Shown here: piece after piece, positions 16,822 to 26,700 of the stretch
Layout: every line of letters starts with the position of its first letter
Position numbering within the stretch: the first letter of the stretch is position 1
DNA from: Anaerolinea thermophila UNI-1
Lineage (GTDB): Bacteria > Chloroflexota > Anaerolineae > Anaerolineales > Anaerolineaceae
Direction: 5' to 3'
Length of the DNA stretch: 64,000 bases
Assembly: GCF_000199675.1 (NCBI RefSeq)
Contig: NC_014960.1
Location: forward strand, 1,922,001 to 1,986,000
The notes under the pieces: model-generated
Database searches by the model: none
The model's input: the letters and a program-made list of their open reading frames with translations, nothing else
Told to the model about the DNA's origin: nothing
Made by a program: the position numbers and the translations under genes

Positions 16822-16897
16822 TTGGGATCCTTTCTGATGGAACTCACCACTGTTATTGTATTATAATCTTTGCAATCTTACGCCTGGGTGAGTCATC

Positions 16898-17332
16898 TTG
16901 AATCAACTTTTACACCCCAACCAGCCCTGTACTTCTCAAGAAGCTGAGGAAGCCTGTACCAAAGCGATACACCCCTCTGCCTTGCGGGGAATTAGAGCCT
17001 TTAATCAGGGAGATTATTATGCCGCCCATGAAGAATTAGAGATTGCCTGGCGTGCAGAAAAAAGTGTCCTTCGGCACGTCTATCGAGGAATACTCCAGAT
17101 TGGATTAGCCTATTACCACATTCTGCGCGGAAATTATCGTGGGGCGGTGAAAATGTTCGCTTACAGTCGTTACTGGCTTTCTTCTTTTCCTGATGTATGT
17201 TGTGGAGTCCATCTAGAAAAATTACGCCAGGATGCCCAAAAAGCAGAAAGCCTGCTCCTAAAATTGGGAGAAGAAAATCTCTCCCAATTTCCCAAAGAAT
17301 TTTTCAAACCCATTGAAATGGAGACATGTTAA
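16898..17332 (+). CDS. DUF309 family protein
   Basis: 144-residue, probably all-helical cytoplasmic protein of unknown function. The DUF309 core is visible: GIRAFNQGDYYAAHEELEI, then YRGILQIGLAYYHILRG. The start is TTG at 16898, six bases after GGTGAG; no ATG is available upstream of the conserved core. A TATAAT lies at 16862-16867. It overlaps or abuts the FabL-type reductase gene, so the two are probably one operon. Confidence 0.8.
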   Translation: MNQLLHPNQPCTSQEAEEACTKAIHPSALRGIRAFNQGDYYAAHEELEIAWRAEKSVLRHVYRGILQIGLAYYHILRGNYRGAVKMFAYSRYWLSSFPDVCCGVHLEKLRQDAQKAESLLLKLGEENLSQFPKEFFKPIEMETC

Positions 17333-18111
17333 AAATGAGTGTTACCCTGCCATTCCTGGAGAAAAATATTCTGGTCACCGGTTCAGGGAGAGGAATTGGT
17401 AGAGCCATTGCTTTGCGTTTTGCCGAATTGGGTGCCAATGTAGTGATTAACTACCATCGAAATGAAACCCCAGCCCAGGAAGTAGCAAATCAAATTAGAG
17501 AGATGGGGAGAAAAGTCTTGGTAATCCGCGCCAACCTTGCTAAACCGGAGGATATTGACCTGTTGTTTGATAGCATTGAGCAGGAGTGGGGTAGCCTGGA
17601 TGGTTTTATCAGCAATGCCGCTTCTGGTTTCAATCGTCCTGCTCTCCAGCAAAAAGTGACAGGGTGGGACTGGACCATGAATGTAAACGCAAGGGCCTTC
17701 CTTTTTGCCACCCAAAGGGCAGTACCCTTGATGGAAAAACGCGGCGGTGGTTCTATCGTGGCAATTTCCAGCCCTGGATCACACCGCGTTTTACCTGACT
17801 ATGTTGCCGTTGGTGCGAGTAAAGCCGCACTCGAAGCCCTCACACGATACCTGGCAGTAGAATTAGCCCCCAAAAATATTGTAGTGAACGCCGTTGCCCC
17901 AGGATTGGTGCTGACAGATGCACTGCAACATTTTGCCTCTCTGAGCAATCCCGAAACAATACCTCACGCCATTGCCCAAACCCCGGCAGGACGGCTGGTC
18001 ACCCCGGAGGATGTCGCCGGAGTGGTTGCATTCCTGTGCTCTCCTGAAGCCTTCATGATTCGGGGACAGGTGATTATTCTCGATGGAGGCTATACGCTGC
18101 CAGTTCCCTAA
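17326..18111 (+). CDS. fabL: Enoyl-[acyl-carrier-protein] reductase, FabL type
   Basis: Short-chain dehydrogenase of 261 residues that reduces enoyl-ACP in fatty acid synthesis. The nucleotide-binding motif is TGSGRGIGRAIA. The active site has the Y-X6-K spacing (Tyr159, Lys166 in YVAVGASKAA) that marks enoyl-ACP reductases rather than Y-X3-K of ordinary SDRs. SNAASGF, WDWTMNVNARAF and KAALEALTRYLAVEL match FabL of Bacillus as I remember it. ATG at 17335 is an alternative start, nine bases downstream. Translation is coupled to the DUF309 gene. Whether it also serves the lipid synthase at 46-54 kb is unknown. Confidence 0.87.
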   Translation: MLKMSVTLPFLEKNILVTGSGRGIGRAIALRFAELGANVVINYHRNETPAQEVANQIREMGRKVLVIRANLAKPEDIDLLFDSIEQEWGSLDGFISNAASGFNRPALQQKVTGWDWTMNVNARAFLFATQRAVPLMEKRGGGSIVAISSPGSHRVLPDYVAVGASKAALEALTRYLAVELAPKNIVVNAVAPGLVLTDALQHFASLSNPETIPHAIAQTPAGRLVTPEDVAGVVAFLCSPEAFMIRGQVIILDGGYTLPVP

Positions 18112-18114
18112 GCC

Positions 18115-19803
18115 TTACCAGCCACCGGCATCAAAAATTGCACGGAGAAACTCACCCCTCTCTTCAGCAGTCATAGGGCGAGGGCGGGCATAGTCTTCCA
18201 GCATTGCTGTATACAATTGGGTGTTGATATGCTTTCCTTTGTAAAAGACATGCCGATCTAAAAATTCACGCCTTGTTCCCTGGACAGGAATATCCATCTG
18301 ATCAAAAAACAGATTCCCTAAGCCGTAGTGAATAAAAGCGCCCTCGTAAAATTCCATGACTTGAGGGAAATGCGCCTGGCTTCCACTTACAATTACGGCT
18401 CCGGCTTGTGCCAGGCGTCGGAAATCACGCACCTGTGTATCCGAAGGTGGAGATTGATACACTTCACTGTGTTGAAGAGTTATCACCGGCAGATATTCCT
18501 CTTCACGGAGAGACTGAATCTGATTTTCCAAAAGGTCAAAATCGCACTTTGCCGCGCCAGGCTCGTCTTCAGTCGCCCAAACTGTAGGGGGTCCGGCATG
18601 ATTGCACCCTAATAAAGCAATTCGGTTACCGTTGTGTTCAAGTAGCAAAGGCTGGCTGGCTTCTTGCGCATTTTGCCCCCCTGCATACCACAACCACCCT
18701 TCTTTCTGAAACTGCTCCAGAGAATAAGCAAAAGCATTTCTTCCCCAATCGTTATTATGATTGCCACTCAGTTCGATGATCTCCACATCAATCGCTCGAA
18801 ATAAATCCAAATACTCAGGGCGACTGCAAAACATCAAACTGGTCTGATTCGGGTCGGCAGGTGGACACTGTGGATTGAAAGACACTTCATTACTGATATG
18901 AAGAAAATCGGGTTCAAGCAACCAGTCTAAAATATCCCGGGCAGGGTAGGACATTCCCATCGTCTCCATCTTCCAACCGATTGCCCGTACCAGCGCAGTG
19001 GTACCGGTAAGCATCAGCACCGTCATAGACCCCGGATCTCGATTCGTCCGATGCTCCAACAGCCATTGGAAAGTACCCTCAGGAAGGGGCGATTCGCTTT
19101 TTACTGCAAAATGTACTTCCAGGGCATAATTTTGTATTTCCCCTTTTGCTAAAGGAGACTTTCCACCTACCTGTAAAACTTTCCACCGGGGAGTGATTTC
19201 CTCAAAAGGAATAATTGCCAAGGTGTGTTCCTGCCAGGCACGAGATAATAATTCCTCGTTTGAACGAACCTGCACCACATTGTTTCCACTTTGTCCCAGT
19301 AACCAGATCATTGCATGGTAAGTATCGGGTGTAACCAGAAGGACATGAGTATCGTCTCCGCGCCAGATACGGATCAAATCTTCAAGAGTTGTCCCATCTT
19401 CAACCGTAGGAAACGGAGCAACCAAAGCATACACCCACGAAATAGCCCCTTCCATCGAGGGAATAATCTGAAGGATAGAGTTCTCTGGTTTATCAGAAAT
19501 CTGCCATTCTTTTGGGAGGGGAAAATTTACTCGAAAAGATTCCGGAACGGCTGGAGAAAAATAAACTGTCTGAGAAGTTCCAATCTCCTTCGAAGAATTT
19601 CCGAACTGTATATCAGGGGTATGTACAGGAAGCACAGTTCCGGTCTCATCTGCACTTGTTGGCTTTATAGGCTGAAACGGCGTAAAGGTCGGTTGCATGG
19701 AAGGCGATTCACTTAAGGTTGGGTTTGCGTTATCACAAGCCACCCCCAAAAGCAATAAACCAATCAAAACCAGGAATACCTGCCACTTAGGTAATTTCAC
19801 CAC
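18115..19803 (-). CDS. CapA-family lipoprotein with N-terminal binding-protein-like region (copy 1)
   Basis: 562-residue lipoprotein; the lipobox LGVAC gives Cys23. A low-complexity Ser/Pro/Thr spacer is followed by about 200 residues that resemble a PstS-like substrate-binding fold (ALVAPFPTVEDGTTLEDLI, AWQEHTLAIIPFEEITPRW). Then comes a CapA/PGA_cap metallophosphatase-like domain: HISNEVSFNPQCPP, ELSGNHNNDWGRNA, LQHSEVYQ, SGSQAHFPQ. CapA domains occur in poly-gamma-glutamate and capsule synthesis loci, but no such genes are near. It overlaps the second copy by seven bases. Role: envelope-associated, function unknown. Confidence 0.87.
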   Translation of the reverse strand: MVKLPKWQVFLVLIGLLLLGVACDNANPTLSESPSMQPTFTPFQPIKPTSADETGTVLPVHTPDIQFGNSSKEIGTSQTVYFSPAVPESFRVNFPLPKEWQISDKPENSILQIIPSMEGAISWVYALVAPFPTVEDGTTLEDLIRIWRGDDTHVLLVTPDTYHAMIWLLGQSGNNVVQVRSNEELLSRAWQEHTLAIIPFEEITPRWKVLQVGGKSPLAKGEIQNYALEVHFAVKSESPLPEGTFQWLLEHRTNRDPGSMTVLMLTGTTALVRAIGWKMETMGMSYPARDILDWLLEPDFLHISNEVSFNPQCPPADPNQTSLMFCSRPEYLDLFRAIDVEIIELSGNHNNDWGRNAFAYSLEQFQKEGWLWYAGGQNAQEASQPLLLEHNGNRIALLGCNHAGPPTVWATEDEPGAAKCDFDLLENQIQSLREEEYLPVITLQHSEVYQSPPSDTQVRDFRRLAQAGAVIVSGSQAHFPQVMEFYEGAFIHYGLGNLFFDQMDIPVQGTRREFLDRHVFYKGKHINTQLYTAMLEDYARPRPMTAEERGEFLRAIFDAGGW

Positions 19804-21446
19804 AGACTTGCCTCAAATACTTTTTTCAACAAAACCAGCGCTTCATCCTGAGTCATCAAACGAGGACGAGAATAATCCTCAATTCGAATAGGGATAAGCC
19901 TGACCCCAATGTATTTTCCCTGATAAAAGATGTGCCAATCAATAAACGCCTGACTGGTCAAAAAGGAATCTGTCTGGTCAAAAAATAAATTTCCCAAGCC
20001 ATAATGAATCAGGCTGTCGTCAACAAAAGAAAATCCTTGTGGAACATGGGATTGGCTCCCGCTGACAATCACAGCACCCGCTTGGGCCATTCGAAGATAA
20101 TCCCCAGGACGCTGCATGGGAGCCGGACGATAATCCTCGGTCTCAACAGACTGAAATGTAACCACAGGAAGGATACCTTGAGATCGCAATGAAGAGACCT
20201 CTTGTTCCATCCAGTCCAGGTCACAACGAGCCGCCCCAGGCGAACTTTCACCCGCCCAAGCCGTTTCTGGTCCTGCCTGATTACAACCAATCAATGCAAT
20301 GCGGTTTCCATGATGTTCAATCAACAGAGGTTGTCTTGCCTGCAACTGCGATTCTCCCCCACCATACACCTTCCAACCTCGTTCTCTGTACAAGGAAAGG
20401 GAATAGGTATACGCCTCTACCCCACGATCCAGATTGTGATTTCCTGTTAACTCCACAATATCCGTGCCTACAGCCTCCAGAAGCTGAATGTATTCGGGAG
20501 AACTGCAAAAAAGCGCCTCTCTCGACTGGGCTTTTTCAGGGGGGCATTGAAGATTGAAGGAAACTTCATTGCTGATATGAGTCAGGTCCGCAGAAGCTAG
20601 CAAAGTACCAATTTCCTGTTGAGGATATAGAACCCCTTCTTCATTCATCCGTTGAGCCGTACGGCGAGATAAAGCGGTCACCCCCGTCAACGCCAGTAAG
20701 GTCAATTGGTCTCTTCGATAATGCAGAAACAGGTCATGTTTACCCTCTTCTTCAAGTTGAATAGGTTTTCTTTTTACAAGACGAACGGGTACCCCAAGTG
20801 CATAAGAAGTCGGTGAAAATTCCGGATCAAAAGGAGAAACCCCATCCACCGGAAGGACACGCCATGCGGGAGTAATGCGGTCAAAAGGAAGTATGGCAAG
20901 AACCCCTGGGGTTTTCCAAGCGTACGCAAGCATCAAGGACTCTTCCATGACCTGAATACTAGCCGGCGCAGGCTCTCCCCAGAGAGCAGAGAAAACTTTG
21001 TACGTTTCCGGGCTCATCAATAAAGGCAAAGAAGCCTTTGAATCCAAAATCTCTTTCAGGGTACTGAGACTTTCGGACATTTTAATTTCTGGAAAGGCAA
21101 CCGCCAGAACATAAACCAGAGTGCCCGCCTGAAGAGCATGGCGTTCTTGCGGACGTCCTATTTCAAATTCAATTGAGGCATCATCCAGAGTTTGAGCATT
21201 AGTGAAAGATTCATTCTGGAGAATTAAATCGCGGGCAAACTGCGGAATTTCCTCAGAAAACCATACAGGATAAGGCAGAGAGATGGACACAGGGGGCAAA
21301 GTATTCCTGGTTGGTAAAGGGGTTGCCGTATCCGAGGGGATTGGGGATTCTGTTTGGGAAGTGGGAACATCTACCGTTGATGAATAACAACTACTAAGAA
21401 GGAGAATTAACACAACAAGGTAGAACAGCAAGACTTTTCTGGGCAC
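19797..21446 (-). CDS. CapA-family lipoprotein with N-terminal binding-protein-like region (copy 2)
   Basis: 549-residue paralogue of the next gene with the same order: lipobox LSSC (Cys20), Thr/Pro spacer, binding-protein-like region (VLAVAFPEIKMSESLSTLK, PGVLAILPFDRITPAWRVLP) and CapA domain (HISNEVSFNLQCPP, ELTGNHNLDRG, SGSQSHVPQG). The two copies arose by tandem duplication and have diverged considerably. It is the first gene of the pair; the promoter should lie in 21447-21560, next to the divergent thiolase gene. Confidence 0.87.
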   Translation of the reverse strand: MPRKVLLFYLVVLILLLSSCYSSTVDVPTSQTESPIPSDTATPLPTRNTLPPVSISLPYPVWFSEEIPQFARDLILQNESFTNAQTLDDASIEFEIGRPQERHALQAGTLVYVLAVAFPEIKMSESLSTLKEILDSKASLPLLMSPETYKVFSALWGEPAPASIQVMEESLMLAYAWKTPGVLAILPFDRITPAWRVLPVDGVSPFDPEFSPTSYALGVPVRLVKRKPIQLEEEGKHDLFLHYRRDQLTLLALTGVTALSRRTAQRMNEEGVLYPQQEIGTLLASADLTHISNEVSFNLQCPPEKAQSREALFCSSPEYIQLLEAVGTDIVELTGNHNLDRGVEAYTYSLSLYRERGWKVYGGGESQLQARQPLLIEHHGNRIALIGCNQAGPETAWAGESSPGAARCDLDWMEQEVSSLRSQGILPVVTFQSVETEDYRPAPMQRPGDYLRMAQAGAVIVSGSQSHVPQGFSFVDDSLIHYGLGNLFFDQTDSFLTSQAFIDWHIFYQGKYIGVRLIPIRIEDYSRPRLMTQDEALVLLKKVFEASLW

Positions 21447-21560
21447 AGGCTAATTATACTCTGTCAGATTTGTCTCTTTTGCTCTCCAAGCCTGTACAAT
21501 TTGATGGTTTTTGATAGAGAAGGCTATTAGAATGAAAGTAACAAATGCAGGAGACTGACT

Positions 21561-22718
21561 ATGCGTGAAGTAGCCGTTCTGGGAATTGGACAAACCAAGA
21601 TTGACGAACACTGGGATAAATCTCTCAGAGAACTGGCTGGAGAAGCCATTCTCGCCGCGATGTTAGATGCTGGTATCACCCGAGCCGACGCGCTCTACAT
21701 CGGTAATATGATGAGCGGCTCAGCAAATCATCAACAACACCTGGGAACTTACATGGCTGACTGGGTGGGTATCAAAGGCGCTGAAGCCCTTCATGTTGAA
21801 GATGCATGCAGTTCTGGCGCAGCAGCCTTTCGAAGCGCCGTAATGGCGGTTGCCTCAGGAGCAGTGGATGTGGCAATTGCTGCCGGGGTTGAAAAAATGA
21901 CCGACTCCCCGGGGAACGAGATTACTGCTGAACTGGCAACTGCTGCCGATCAGGACTGGGAAGCCAGCCAGGGGCTTTCCTTTGTGGCTTTGAATGCCTT
22001 AATCATGCGCCGGTACATGTATGAATACAAATGGGAACGCGATCACTTTGCAGGGTTTTCCATCAATGCACATGCAAACGGCGTTCACAACCCCTTTGCA
22101 CGGTTTCAGGAAGCCATCTCCGAAGCACAATACCGGAAAGCCCCAATGATTGCTGAACCCATCAACCTTTTAGACGCTTCGCCAATGGGGGATGGCGCAG
22201 CGGCAGCGGTCCTCGTTCCTGCAGAAATGCTTCGACGGGGAAATGGCAGGAAGATTATCCGCGTAGTAGGATCAGGGGCGGCAACGGATACCATTGCCAT
22301 TCATCATCGGCGCGATCCGCTCTGGCTATCCGCAGCGGAGAAATCAGTCAAACAAGCCTATAGTCAGGCTAAAATTGGCCCAGAGGACATCGACCTGTTT
22401 GAAGCCCATGATGCTTTTACCATTATGGCGGCACTATCACTGGAAGCCTGTGGCTTTGCTGAACGCGGGCAGGGTCCCCGTCTTGCCATGGAAGGCGAGA
22501 TCCGTCCGAATGGAAAAATTCCGATTGCCACACGGGGCGGTTTGAAAGCTCGTGGGCACCCTGTTGGAGCAACGGGCATGTACCAAATCGTCGAGGTAGT
22601 GCAACAACTTCGCGGAGAAGCCGGAGCCACTCAGGTAGATGGGGCGCGCTACGGGATGGCTCAAAATATAGGTGGAAGTGGCTCAAACATTATCACGCAT
22701 ATTTTGATGAGAGAATAG
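21561..22718 (+). CDS. Thiolase family protein (acetyl-CoA acetyltransferase-like)
   Basis: 385-residue thiolase-fold enzyme of the SCP-x/archaeal type. The acyl-accepting Cys83 lies in VEDACSSGAAAF; the C-terminal catalytic motif is GGLKARGHPVGATG, and a glycine-rich NIGGSGSNI follows. Such proteins condense or cleave acyl-CoA, often with a DUF35 zinc/OB partner; no partner gene is nearby, which leaves the activity open. AGGAGA precedes the ATG. A terminator follows, so it is monocistronic. Confidence 0.88.
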   Translation: MREVAVLGIGQTKIDEHWDKSLRELAGEAILAAMLDAGITRADALYIGNMMSGSANHQQHLGTYMADWVGIKGAEALHVEDACSSGAAAFRSAVMAVASGAVDVAIAAGVEKMTDSPGNEITAELATAADQDWEASQGLSFVALNALIMRRYMYEYKWERDHFAGFSINAHANGVHNPFARFQEAISEAQYRKAPMIAEPINLLDASPMGDGAAAAVLVPAEMLRRGNGRKIIRVVGSGAATDTIAIHHRRDPLWLSAAEKSVKQAYSQAKIGPEDIDLFEAHDAFTIMAALSLEACGFAERGQGPRLAMEGEIRPNGKIPIATRGGLKARGHPVGATGMYQIVEVVQQLRGEAGATQVDGARYGMAQNIGGSGSNIITHILMRE

Positions 22719-22740
22719 TTCACCCGTTTGGCTCAAAGCA

Positions 22741-22778
22741 AACCGGCATGATGCATCTTGTCATGCCGGTTCTATTTT
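22741..22778 (+). terminator. Rho-independent terminator after the thiolase gene
   Basis: Perfect 11-bp stem AACCGGCATGA/TCATGCCGGTT (22741-22751, 22761-22771) followed by CTATTTT. Confidence 0.85.
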
Positions 22779-22822
22779 GATTATGTTGAAACTGGATTAT
22801 AAATAACACTGGAAATAAAAAA

Positions 22823-23710
22823 ATGAAGCAGATATCTAAAACAGCCCTTGAGAACTATCGAGCAATCACGTTCCGCACCCATCCGGGCTATCGTTTAACG
22901 AATCCGGAAGAGGCACTGACATTTATCCAGCAGAGAGGCTATGTTTTGTTCTGGCCCTGCCAGGGTATCGAATTTCCCAGTTTATGGGCCGCTGTAGCGG
23001 GAAATCGCCCTGTGGCTGACGAACACGATGATCCAGGGCATATCACCTGGTCCTGGAAAGATGAATGGCTTGGGAAGCATCTGGTGTATTATGGCAGAGT
23101 CATACGAAGAAAGAACACCTTTATTTCTTTAGACCTCCTTCCCTACTTCTATGCCTTATCTCCAAATTACGGGAATCCTTACGAAGATTACCTCATCGAT
23201 TACTCAGCCGGAAAACTCTCCGCAGAAGCGAAAGCAGTGTACGAAGCCCTCATCAAAGAAGGGGCGTTAGATACAATTTCCCTTAGAAAGGCTGCGCGGC
23301 TATCCAGCCGGGCTAGCGATTCGGCCTTTAACCGTGCGCTTGAAGAATTACAGATAACATTTCGTGTGGTCCCAGTGGCAGTATCCCAGGCAGGTGCCTG
23401 GAAATATGCATTCGTTTATGATTTGACTGCGCGCCATTACCCTGATTTGGTCGATAAGGCTCATCCAATCTCAGAATGGGACGCCAGAAGAAAAATTATC
23501 CAGAACGCTCTGGAAAGTCTTGGTGCGGCACGGATCAGCGACTTAAATCGTATTTTTCAATGGGAAAAATCGCTCATTGAAAGAACCTGCGAATCACTGG
23601 TGGAAAGGAAAGCGATTCTGAAAAATATCTCATTGGATGAATCTTCATCAGATTATTTTTGTGTTCCTCAATTCGTTGAAAAAACCTCCGCACTAACACT
23701 CACCTCATAA
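22823..23710 (+). CDS. AlkZ/YcaQ-related winged-helix protein
   Basis: 295-residue protein resembling the HTH_42 superfamily (YcaQ/AlkZ DNA glycosylases): LTNPEEALTFIQQRGYVLFWP at the N-terminus, WSWKDEWLGKHLVYYG in the middle and a helical winged-helix part (YEALIKEGALDTISLRKAARLS). I do not see the catalytic Gln motif of AlkZ clearly, so it belongs to the AlkZ-related group rather than a proven interstrand-crosslink glycosylase. It precedes the GH13 gene on the same strand by 48 bases, but a functional link is not evident. Confidence 0.65.
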   Translation: MKQISKTALENYRAITFRTHPGYRLTNPEEALTFIQQRGYVLFWPCQGIEFPSLWAAVAGNRPVADEHDDPGHITWSWKDEWLGKHLVYYGRVIRRKNTFISLDLLPYFYALSPNYGNPYEDYLIDYSAGKLSAEAKAVYEALIKEGALDTISLRKAARLSSRASDSAFNRALEELQITFRVVPVAVSQAGAWKYAFVYDLTARHYPDLVDKAHPISEWDARRKIIQNALESLGAARISDLNRIFQWEKSLIERTCESLVERKAILKNISLDESSSDYFCVPQFVEKTSALTLTS

Positions 23711-23758
23711 ACATTTTGAAAGGTATAATCAACTTAAACCCACAAGAGGTATGTACAA

Positions 23759-26700
23759 ATGATGGAATTTCATGTTTCCCGTCAGGCTCGCGACCGCTAC
23801 CATTTTGATTTAAGTCTTTTTGGTTATCACGGCAATGTAATTTTTGCGAATTTTCATGCTGCCCGTTTATTTGCTCAGAAGATCAATCAGCAACGTGATC
23901 TGGTCAGTTACCCGGAACAAGCCGTGAAAGCCGGACAAGTCAATGCGCTGGGATTGATGGACGAGATTTTTCATCACGTGGTATCTCTGTATCAACAACA
24001 ACGCAATCCTCAAGCATTCGCAAAAGCGCTACAATTCCTGAACGACCAGTTTGGGAGTCCCGCAATTGACCACCTCTTGCTCAAATTCATTCAGGAATTC
24101 CCCCCAGTTTCAGTTTATTTAGGGCAGGTTTCTCCTGAAGAGTACCTGGAAGGCGAAACAGAAGGAATTCCAAACAGGGAAGCCCTTGTCGAAGAACTAA
24201 TGATGTTATGGATTACCAATCAGAATCCAGCCACACACCCTTTTGTGGAATTATTTGATGACGATCGTTTGGCTTCTGAAACGATTTATAGACCTTTCAT
24301 CCAATCCTTACATGAGTTTTTCGAAACTCAACCATTTTTTGGACCAGATCGGCAAAACTTAATCGACTTTTTACGCAGTCCTGCCATAGCCGTTCCATAT
24401 TCCCTTACCGGACAGTTAGAGTATATTCGGGAACGATGGGCAGAACTTCTGGGGAAATTCCTGTACCGTCTTTTATCCAGTTTGGATCTGGTTAAGGAAG
24501 AGGAAAAAGCCTCATTTTTCGGACCGGGCCCTACGCTCATCCCGGTATACGACCGTTTTCACCTGGGGGAACTTGAAGTCGAGGCTTTCAGCCCTGACCG
24601 GGAATGGATGCCACGCCTGGTTCTTCTGGCAAAAAACACTTACGTTTGGCTCTATCAACTTTCGCAAAAATACCAACGGCCAATACAACGGTTAGACCAA
24701 ATCCCCGATGAGGAACTGGCGGAACTGGCGAGTTGGGGCTTTACTGGTCTATGGTTAATTGGTTTATGGGAACGCAGTCGGGCTTCGGCTCGTATTAAAC
24801 AACTTTGTGGTAATCCAGAAGCCATTGCTTCTGCCTACTCTCTCTATGATTATGAAATTGCCTCAGACCTGGGAGGAGAGAGCGCCTATCAAAACCTTAG
24901 GGAACGGGCATGGCAATATGGTATTCGTCTGGCATCGGACATGGTGCCCAACCACATGGGGATTGACTCTCGGTGGCTGGTAAATCACCCGGACTGGTTC
25001 ATTCAACTGGATTACAGCCCATTTCCCTCTTATACATTTACAGGGCCCGACCTGTCCAGCGATCCTTCTGTAACCATTCAATTGGAAGACCATTATTACG
25101 ACCGAACGGATGCGGCAGTGGTGTTCAAATACTACGATCATCGAGATGGGCGAACAAGGTATATTTATCATGGGAATGACGGCACAAGTATGCCATGGAA
25201 CGACACTGCGCAATTGAATTACTTAATCCCCGAAGTCCGTGAAGCCGTTATTCAGACCATTCTGCACGTAGCGAGAAAGTTCCCCATCATTCGGTTCGAT
25301 GCAGCAATGACTTTGGCAAAACGTCACTATCAACGATTATGGTATCCAGAACCGGGGACAGGTGGAGCGATTCCCTCCCGAGCCGAACATGGCATGACCC
25401 GCGAACAATTTAATACAGTGTTCCCAAAAGAATTCTGGCGAGAAGTGGTTGACAGGGTTGCACAGGAAGCCCCTGACACCCTGTTGCTCGCAGAAGCATT
25501 CTGGCTGATGGAAGGGTACTTCGTCCGTACATTAGGCATGCACCGGGTATATAACAGCGCCTTCATGAATATGTTGCGGAATGAAGAGAACAATAAGTAT
25601 CGAGCATTAATCAAGAATACGCTGGAATTTGACCCGGAAATTCTCAAACGCTATGTGAATTTCATGAACAACCCGGATGAACGCACTGCAGTAGATCAGT
25701 TTGGGAAAGGCGATAAATACTTTGGCATTTGTGTGCTGATGTCCACCCTTCCTGGTTTACCCATGTTTGGGCATGGACAACTGGAGGGGTATTCCGAAAA
25801 ATACGGGATGGAGTTCCGCAAGCCGATGTGGAACGAACAGCCCGATCGTGATTTGATTGAGAGACACCGTCGGGAAATTGCCCCTATTTTACATCGTCGA
25901 GCATTGTTCGCCGGAATTGATAATTTCCTCTTCTATGACTTTGTCACCCCAAACGGATGGGTGGACGAAAACGTGTTTGCATACAGCAACGGAATCGGGT
26001 CTCAGAGAGCTCTGGTTGTTGTCCACAATCGTTTTGCCAGCACTGAAGGGTGGATTAGAACATCAACACCTTTCCTGGTCAAAGGGCAGGGAAATCGCTC
26101 ACTGGTTCAGAAATCCCTTATTGAAGGGCTGGGGCTCAATCCGGATGCGAATTGGTACACCATCGCCCGCGACCAGGCGACGGGATTAGAGTACCTCTTT
26201 TCGAATGCGGAAATTACCCAAAACGGTTTGCACCTTTCGCTGAATGCCTATGAATACCATGTCTTCATGGATTTTCAACAGGTTAAAGACGATGAGTGGC
26301 AATCTTACCGGCAGTTATATGAATACTTGAACGGGAAAGGTGTACCCAATATTCAAGAAGCCATTCGAGAACTGGTTCTACGTCCGGTTTTGACTGCATT
26401 TCGCGAAATTATTCACCCCGGTTATGTTCGATATCTGGTGGAAAGCCGCCTGAAAACCCCACAACAAACCCTGCCATCTTACTTATTGGAAGAAGCAAAG
26501 GCAAAATACAACCGCTTACTGGATGGCGTCTCTGCTATCAGTGGCTACAACTTTAATCGCAAAGAAATGCTTTCCAGCATGAAATTAACGCTCCAAACCG
26601 CTTTATCCATTCAAATCCTTGGCAATCGCTACCCCCTGCCAACATCCAAAAAATATGCCCAAGCAATGAGTTACCTTGGAGGTGGTATCTCCCAGAATGC

